This document shows, piece by piece, positions 59,962 through 64,000 of a stretch of DNA of 64,000 bases. This DNA is from Yersinia ruckeri ATCC 29473 (GTDB taxonomy: Bacteria > Pseudomonadota > Gammaproteobacteria > Enterobacterales > Enterobacteriaceae): the NCBI RefSeq assembly GCF_000754815.1, contig NZ_KN150747.1:2325908-2389907 (forward strand), given 5' to 3'. A program made the translations under genes and the position numbers. The notes under the pieces are model-generated. The model saw only the letters and a list, made by a program, of their open reading frames with translations, searched no databases and was not told the DNA's origin. The stretch's first letter is position 1; each line of letters opens with the position of its first letter.

Positions 59962-60777
59962 CTAAAATAAGGTGTTTTGCTCCGGCCAGTCCGGTGGCGC
60001 AGGCAACGAGGGAATCAACGCAGATAACTGCTGCCAGATTTTTTGCGCCTGCTGCGGAGAATCGCCGTTATCCGGAGTATGAATAAACAGATAGGGCGGA
60101 TACAACGGTTCCCACTGCCGCAGTTTTTGTAACCAGGGAGCAAAGAGCGCAAGATTTTCGTCCAGTCGGTTACCACCGATAAACCGCACCATGGGATGCT
60201 TTCCAGTCACCACCGCGTGAACGGGCAACTTCGGTTTTTTACTTTGCGCCTCTCGCACCCGCACCGTGACGGGGGCGGCGCTATGAATAGGGCGGCTATC
60301 CAGAATCACTCGATTGATTTGTCGCTGATGCAAGCCTTGATTGAGCGCCCGCTCTTCCGAGCCTTTAGCAAAAAAAGCCGGATGGCGGATTTCAACGCCG
60401 TAACTGAATTCGGTGGGCAGTTTGTCCAGAAATTGCCATAAGCGTGGCAATTCATTCGGACCGAAAGCAGCGGGTAATTGCAGCCAGAGTTGTCCGATTC
60501 GATCGTGCAATGGAGCCAGTGTTTGGTAGAAAGTGGCCAGCTCGGTTTCACACTGCCGTAATGCCGCTTGATGGCTGATAGTTGAAGGAAATTTAAAACA
60601 AAAGCGGAAAGTGTCTGGCGTCATATCTCGCCAGCGCCGGACAATTTCCGGCTTCGGCAGGGCATAAAAGGTGGTATTGCCTTCGACACAGTTGAAATAA
60701 CGGCTGTAATCTGCCAGATCTTGCAAACCTAACCGGCTCCATGCCGAATGTTGCCATTGCGGTAGTCCAATATACAT
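59962..60777 (-). CDS. yecE: DUF72 family protein YecE
   Basis: 271-aa TIM-barrel protein, YecE family (MYIGLPQWQHSAWSR; FNCVEGNTTFYALPKPEIVRRW; FCFKFPSTISH; YGVEIRHPAFF; YLFIHTPDNGDSPQQA). Function not established. Upstream lies only a remnant of yecD, its normal neighbour. Confidence 0.93.
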   Translation of the reverse strand: MYIGLPQWQHSAWSRLGLQDLADYSRYFNCVEGNTTFYALPKPEIVRRWRDMTPDTFRFCFKFPSTISHQAALRQCETELATFYQTLAPLHDRIGQLWLQLPAAFGPNELPRLWQFLDKLPTEFSYGVEIRHPAFFAKGSEERALNQGLHQRQINRVILDSRPIHSAAPVTVRVREAQSKKPKLPVHAVVTGKHPMVRFIGGNRLDENLALFAPWLQKLRQWEPLYPPYLFIHTPDNGDSPQQAQKIWQQLSALIPSLPAPPDWPEQNTLF

Positions 60778-60844
60778 AAGTCAGCCACTGGGATGATAAA
60801 AAGTGGCCTCATACACCGCGAGGCCGCTACATGATGGTGTTACC

Positions 60845-60916
60845 TTAGCCGTTGACCGAAAGCGCAGCAACCATTTCGTCGGTGCTGCGCCAGCGTGCGG
60901 GTTTTCGCTTCAACTT
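60845..60916 (-). pseudogene. yecD: 3' remnant of yecD (isochorismatase-family hydrolase)
   Basis: Minus-strand codons read ARWRSTDEMVAALSVNG then TAA, resembling the end of E. coli YecD (RVRSVEEILNAL). The position directly upstream of yecE is that of yecD in E. coli. The frame upstream closes at once (TGA), and the preceding ~190 aa of the enzyme are missing up to the rightward zinc-ribbon gene. Thus deletion, not mere frameshift. Short match, so moderately sure. Confidence 0.55.
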
Positions 60917-61157
60917 TCATCAATATAGCTCTCGGTAGCGGAGTATGGAAAAAACGCTCACTTCTGACTGCACCACGTTTATGCTCACAAATGTTACAGA
61001 TCCGTCCTATCAGGGCGCTAATTTTGTTAAATGAGCGGTTAAATCATCCACGAGAGGCACTTTGTGGTGTCAGACCTGTGCGTTCGCTCTTATCTATGCC
61101 ATGAATTTCCTTTATAATGACTCCCTTTTTTCAACACGCTTTAATCTATCAATACCT

Positions 61158-61367
61158 ATGCCAATTTACGAATATGCGTGTAGCGCGTGCAAACATCGAT
61201 TAGAGAAACTACAGAAATTTTCCGATGCGCCACTAACCGACTGTCCGGCGTGTGGGCAACCTGCGTTATCGAAACAGATCTCTGCGGCCGGTTTTCAGTT
61301 GAAAGGCACCGGTTGGTATGCGACTGACTTCAAGCCAGGTGGTAAAAAACAGGGTTCGCCAGAATAA
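61158..61367 (+). CDS. FmdB-type zinc-ribbon protein
   Basis: 69-aa protein starting MPIYEYACSACKHRLEKLQKF, the FmdB/CxxC-CxxC-SSSS signature, with CSAC at 8-11 and CPACG near 33. ISAAGFQLKGTGWYATDFKPGGKK follows. The family includes the formamidase regulator FmdB, but most members have no known role. The start at 61158 is set by the motif. Ahead of aspS on the same strand by about 90 bases. Confidence 0.85.
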   Translation: MPIYEYACSACKHRLEKLQKFSDAPLTDCPACGQPALSKQISAAGFQLKGTGWYATDFKPGGKKQGSPE

Positions 61368-61456
61368 GAGCCTATCAGGGCTTACCAGATTAATAGCCGC
61401 GCGGCCAGTGCAGGGCACTCGACGGGCGTGGCATCGGCTGAGTAAAAGGACATTGT

Positions 61457-63253
61457 ATGCGTACTGAATATTGCGGGCAGTTGAATCTGTCTCACGTAGG
61501 ACAAGAAGTAACACTTTGTGGTTGGGTAAATCGTCGCCGCGATCTGGGTGGCCTGATTTTTATTGATATGCGCGATCGTGATGGCATCGTTCAGGTGTTC
61601 TTCGATCCTGACCATAAAGCGGCCTACGAGCAGGCTTCCGAACTGCGTAACGAATTCTGCATTCAGATCATCGGCACCGTGCGTGCGCGCCCTGAAAGCC
61701 AAATCAATAAAGATATGTCTACCGGCGAAGTGGAAATTTTCGCTCACTCGCTGAATATCATCAACCGCTCTGAACCGCTGCCATTGGACTCAAATCAGAC
61801 CAACAGCGAAGAACAGCGGTTGAAATACCGTTATCTGGATCTGCGTCGCCCAGAAATGGCCGATCGTCTGAAAACCCGGGCAAAAATCACCAGCTTTGTA
61901 CGCCGCTTTATGGATGATAACGGTTTCCTGGATATCGAAACCCCAATGCTGACCAAAGCGACGCCGGAAGGCGCGCGCGATTATCTGGTGCCAAGCCGGG
62001 TACACAAAGGCAAATTCTACGCGTTGCCACAGTCTCCTCAACTGTTCAAACAGTTGCTGATGATGTCCGGTTTCGACCGTTATTATCAGATCGTAAAATG
62101 CTTCCGTGACGAAGATTTACGTGCTGACCGTCAGCCTGAATTCACTCAGATTGATGTTGAAACGTCTTTCATGACCGCCGATCAAGTGCGTGAAGTGATG
62201 GAAAGAATGGTTCGTCAGTTGTGGCAAACAACCAAAGGCGTGGATTTGGGCGATTTCCCGATCATGACCTTTGCTGAAGCCATGCGCCGTTATGGCTCTG
62301 ATAAACCGGATCTGCGTAACCCACTGGAACTGGTGGACGTGGCCGATCTGGTCAGAGATGTCGAATTTAAAGTGTTCGCAGGCCCGGCTAACGATCCAAA
62401 CGGTCGCGTTGCTGCTATTCGCGTCCCTGGTGGGGCGCAAATCACCCGTAAACAGATTGACGAATACGGTCAGTTCGTTGGTATTTACGGTGCTAAAGGC
62501 CTGGCATGGTTAAAAGTCAACGATCGGGCGGCTGGCCTGGAAGGTGTGCAAAGCCCGATTGCCAAGTTCTTGAGCGCAGAGGTATTGGAAGCCATTTTGG
62601 CTCGTACTCAGGCAGCCAGCGGCGACATTCTGTTCTTCGGTGCAGACAGCGTAAAAATCGTGACTGATGCGATGGGCGCACTGCGTCTGAAACTGGGGCG
62701 CGATATGGATCTGACCAAGCTGGGTACCTGGCAACCGCTGTGGGTGGTTGATTTCCCTATGTTTGAAGACGACAGTGACGGTGGCCTGACGGCGATGCAC
62801 CATCCGTTCACTGCGCCAAAAGACATGAGCCCGGAAGAACTGGCCGCGAACCCAACTTCGGCGATTGCTAACGCCTACGACATGGTGATTAACGGTTATG
62901 AAGTCGGCGGCGGTTCGGTGCGAATCCACCGCACTGAAATGCAGCAGCAGGTCTTTGGCATTCTGGGAATCAACGAACATGAACAGCGTGAAAAGTTTGG
63001 CTTCCTGCTGGACGCACTGAAGTACGGCACGCCACCACACGCCGGTTTGGCCTTCGGTCTGGATCGCTTGGTGATGTTGCTGACTGGCACCGATAACATT
63101 CGTGACGTGATTGCTTTCCCTAAAACGACGGCGGCGGCCTGCTTGATGACAGATGCTCCAAGCTTCGCTAATCCGGCGTCCTTGCAAGAGCTGTCCATCA
63201 GCGTTGTCGCGAAAAAAACCGCGCATGATGCACCGGCAGAAGAGAAAGAGTAA
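61457..63253 (+). CDS. aspS: Aspartyl-tRNA synthetase
   Basis: Class IIb synthetase (598 aa; 590 in E. coli). N-terminal OB fold ([27 protein letters not shown]), motif 2 in [20 protein letters not shown] near 217, GAD insertion domain near 290-420, and motif 3 [13 protein letters not shown] near 530. Overlaps nudB by one base (TAATG). Confidence 0.97.
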   Translation: MRTEYCGQLNLSHVGQEVTLCGWVNRRRDLGGLIFIDMRDRDGIVQVFFDPDHKAAYEQASELRNEFCIQIIGTVRARPESQINKDMSTGEVEIFAHSLNIINRSEPLPLDSNQTNSEEQRLKYRYLDLRRPEMADRLKTRAKITSFVRRFMDDNGFLDIETPMLTKATPEGARDYLVPSRVHKGKFYALPQSPQLFKQLLMMSGFDRYYQIVKCFRDEDLRADRQPEFTQIDVETSFMTADQVREVMERMVRQLWQTTKGVDLGDFPIMTFAEAMRRYGSDKPDLRNPLELVDVADLVRDVEFKVFAGPANDPNGRVAAIRVPGGAQITRKQIDEYGQFVGIYGAKGLAWLKVNDRAAGLEGVQSPIAKFLSAEVLEAILARTQAASGDILFFGADSVKIVTDAMGALRLKLGRDMDLTKLGTWQPLWVVDFPMFEDDSDGGLTAMHHPFTAPKDMSPEELAANPTSAIANAYDMVINGYEVGGGSVRIHRTEMQQQVFGILGINEHEQREKFGFLLDALKYGTPPHAGLAFGLDRLVMLLTGTDNIRDVIAFPKTTAAACLMTDAPSFANPASLQELSISVVAKKTAHDAPAEEKE

Positions 63254-63738
63254 TGAGTGACAAACGGCCGGTATCGATTTTGGCGCTGATTTATGCCAAA
63301 TCCAGCGGCCGGGTGCTGATGTTGCAACGGCGTGATGACCCTGAATTCTGGCAGTCGGTAACCGGCAGCCTAGAGGTGGGGGAATCCCCATTGCATGCTG
63401 CACAGCGCGAAGTAAAGGAAGAGGTGGGCATCGATATTCTGGCTGAAAACCTGACGTTGCTCGACTGTCAGCGCTGTGTGGAGTTCGAAATTTTCGCGCA
63501 TTTTCGTCCTCGCTATGCACCGGGTACCACGCATAACAAAGAACATTGGTTTTGTCTGGCGTTACCCGAAGAGCGTGATGTGATTATGACCGAGCACCTC
63601 GCGTACCAGTGGCTTGATGCGGCACCAGCAGCTGCACTGACCAAGTCCTGGAGTAATAAGCTGGCGATTGAAGAATTTGTTATTTTTTCAGTCTATACCC
63701 CAAATAATTCAGATTGCAGAACGGCGGCAAGCGAGTGA
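63253..63738 (+). CDS. nudB: Dihydroneopterin triphosphate diphosphatase, C-terminus supplied by an ERIC element
   Basis: Nudix hydrolase for the folate pathway. The Nudix box is GSLEVGESPLHAAQREVKEEVGI (about residues 37-59). WSNKLAIEEFVIF aligns with the end of the E. coli protein (WSNRQAIEQFVINAA, 150 aa). After it the reading runs into an ERIC repeat, adding SVYTPNNSDCRTAASE before a TGA, 161 aa in all. The catalytic part is complete, so activity is likely kept. Between aspS and yebC, as in E. coli. Confidence 0.93.
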   Translation: MSDKRPVSILALIYAKSSGRVLMLQRRDDPEFWQSVTGSLEVGESPLHAAQREVKEEVGIDILAENLTLLDCQRCVEFEIFAHFRPRYAPGTTHNKEHWFCLALPEERDVIMTEHLAYQWLDAAPAAALTKSWSNKLAIEEFVIFSVYTPNNSDCRTAASE

Positions 63739-63820
63739 GTTCCGATAAACTTACGTCAGTAAGTGATTCGGCGAGTTGATCGTAGCCTGCGGCCCTGCAG
63801 CTTGAGGTAAGACGGATATA
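63694..63820. repeat. ERIC element (127 bp)
   Basis: Begins TATACCCCAAATAATTC and ends GACGGATATA, with the central ACTTACGTCAGTAAGTGATTC palindrome and GCAGCTTGAGGTAAGACGG, all diagnostic of ERIC/IRU elements. Exactly the canonical length. It overlaps the last 15 codons of nudB and ends 24 bases before the yebC ATG, so it lies within the aspS-nudB-yebC transcript and may form a hairpin there. Confidence 0.93.
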
Positions 63821-63844
63821 CTTAGGTTATTTTCGGAGATTCTT

Positions 63845-64000
63845 ATGGCAGGTCATAGTAAGTGGGCCAACACAAAACACCGCAAAGCGGCACAGGATGC
63901 CAAACGCGGTAAGATTTTTACTAAAATTATTCGTGAATTGGTGACCGCTGCCAAACTGGGCGGTGGCGACCCGGCGGCTAACCCGCGTTTGCGTGCGGCT
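63845..64000 (+). CDS. yebC: YebC/PmpR-family translation factor, 5' part
   Basis: First 52 codons ([20 protein letters not shown], then [22 protein letters not shown]), the strongly conserved YebC start. YebC-type proteins act as regulators and have been shown to relieve ribosome stalling. GGAG six bases before the ATG. Continues past the window; in E. coli ruvC follows. Confidence 0.95.
   Translation, partial: MAGHSKWANTKHRKAAQDAKRGKIFTKIIRELVTAAKLGGGDPAANPRLRAA

Overview
The window is chromosomal DNA of a member of the Enterobacterales, most probably Yersinia or a close relative. Almost every housekeeping product reads as a close homologue of an E. coli protein, yet gene order differs at several joins. 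The 127-bp ERIC element and a second palindromic repeat family are also typical of yersiniae. A ShlA/HpmA-type two-partner hemolysin occurs in Serratia, Proteus and some Yersinia (for example Y. ruckeri), but the species cannot be fixed from the sequence alone.

Layout. (1) 1-10594: formate hydrogenlyase locus. A leftward hycA-hyfA-hyfB-hyfC operon faces the rightward hypABCDE-fhlA operon, with two good sigma54 promoters and at least three FhlA-like palindromes. hyfB is broken by a 25-bp tandem duplication, and an IS3-family element sits between hypE and fhlA, so the hydrogen pathway looks to be decaying or switchable. (2) 10595-18321: chaperone-usher fimbrial locus (pilin, usher, chaperone, minor subunit, putative tip protein, AraC/Rob-type regulator). 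It is bracketed by 16-bp direct repeats and holds the remnant of a second regulator copy. (3) 17975-31663: conserved core: a broken small zinc-ribbon gene, ychF, an unknown membrane-anchored protein, pth, ychH, prs, ispE-lolB, hemA-prfA-prmC-sirB2-sirB1-kdsA, dauA. (4) 32242-34965: a diguanylate cyclase and two nearly identical tRNA-Ser(GGA) genes flanking a secreted GDPD-like protein with a degraded active site. (5) 35396-45971: POT-family transporter, ghrA, ycdX, ycdY, yceB, a monooxygenase-fold protein, mdtH, rimJ, yceH, mviM (interrupted by an amber codon) and murJ. (6) 46319-52608: AT-rich two-partner secretion hemolysin pair lying between murJ and argS, where related bacteria carry flagellar genes. 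(7) 52926-64000: DUF3757 protein, palindromic repeat, argS, yecM, cutC, cmoBA, yecN, yecE, a yecD remnant, an FmdB-type zinc ribbon, aspS, nudB (its 3' end supplied by an ERIC element) and the start of yebC.

Working together: HypA-F-type maturation factors would build the NiFe hydrogenase made by the hyf genes, under FhlA/HycA control responding to formate. hemA-prfA-prmC-sirB2-sirB1-kdsA links haem, translation termination and LPS precursor synthesis, and lolB-ispE-prs form the divergent side. cmoA and cmoB make the wobble-base modification cmo5U.

Several independent lesions (hyfB, IS orfB, AraC remnant, zinc-ribbon TGA, mviM TAG, yecD remnant, apparent absence of the flagellar cluster) suggest a genome undergoing gene loss alongside gain of surface-virulence factors. 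No CRISPR array, prophage or rRNA operon is seen. The strongest new-looking items are the reversible-looking hyfB duplication, the repeat-bracketed fimbrial island with a duplicated regulator, and the hemolysin at the murJ/argS junction.
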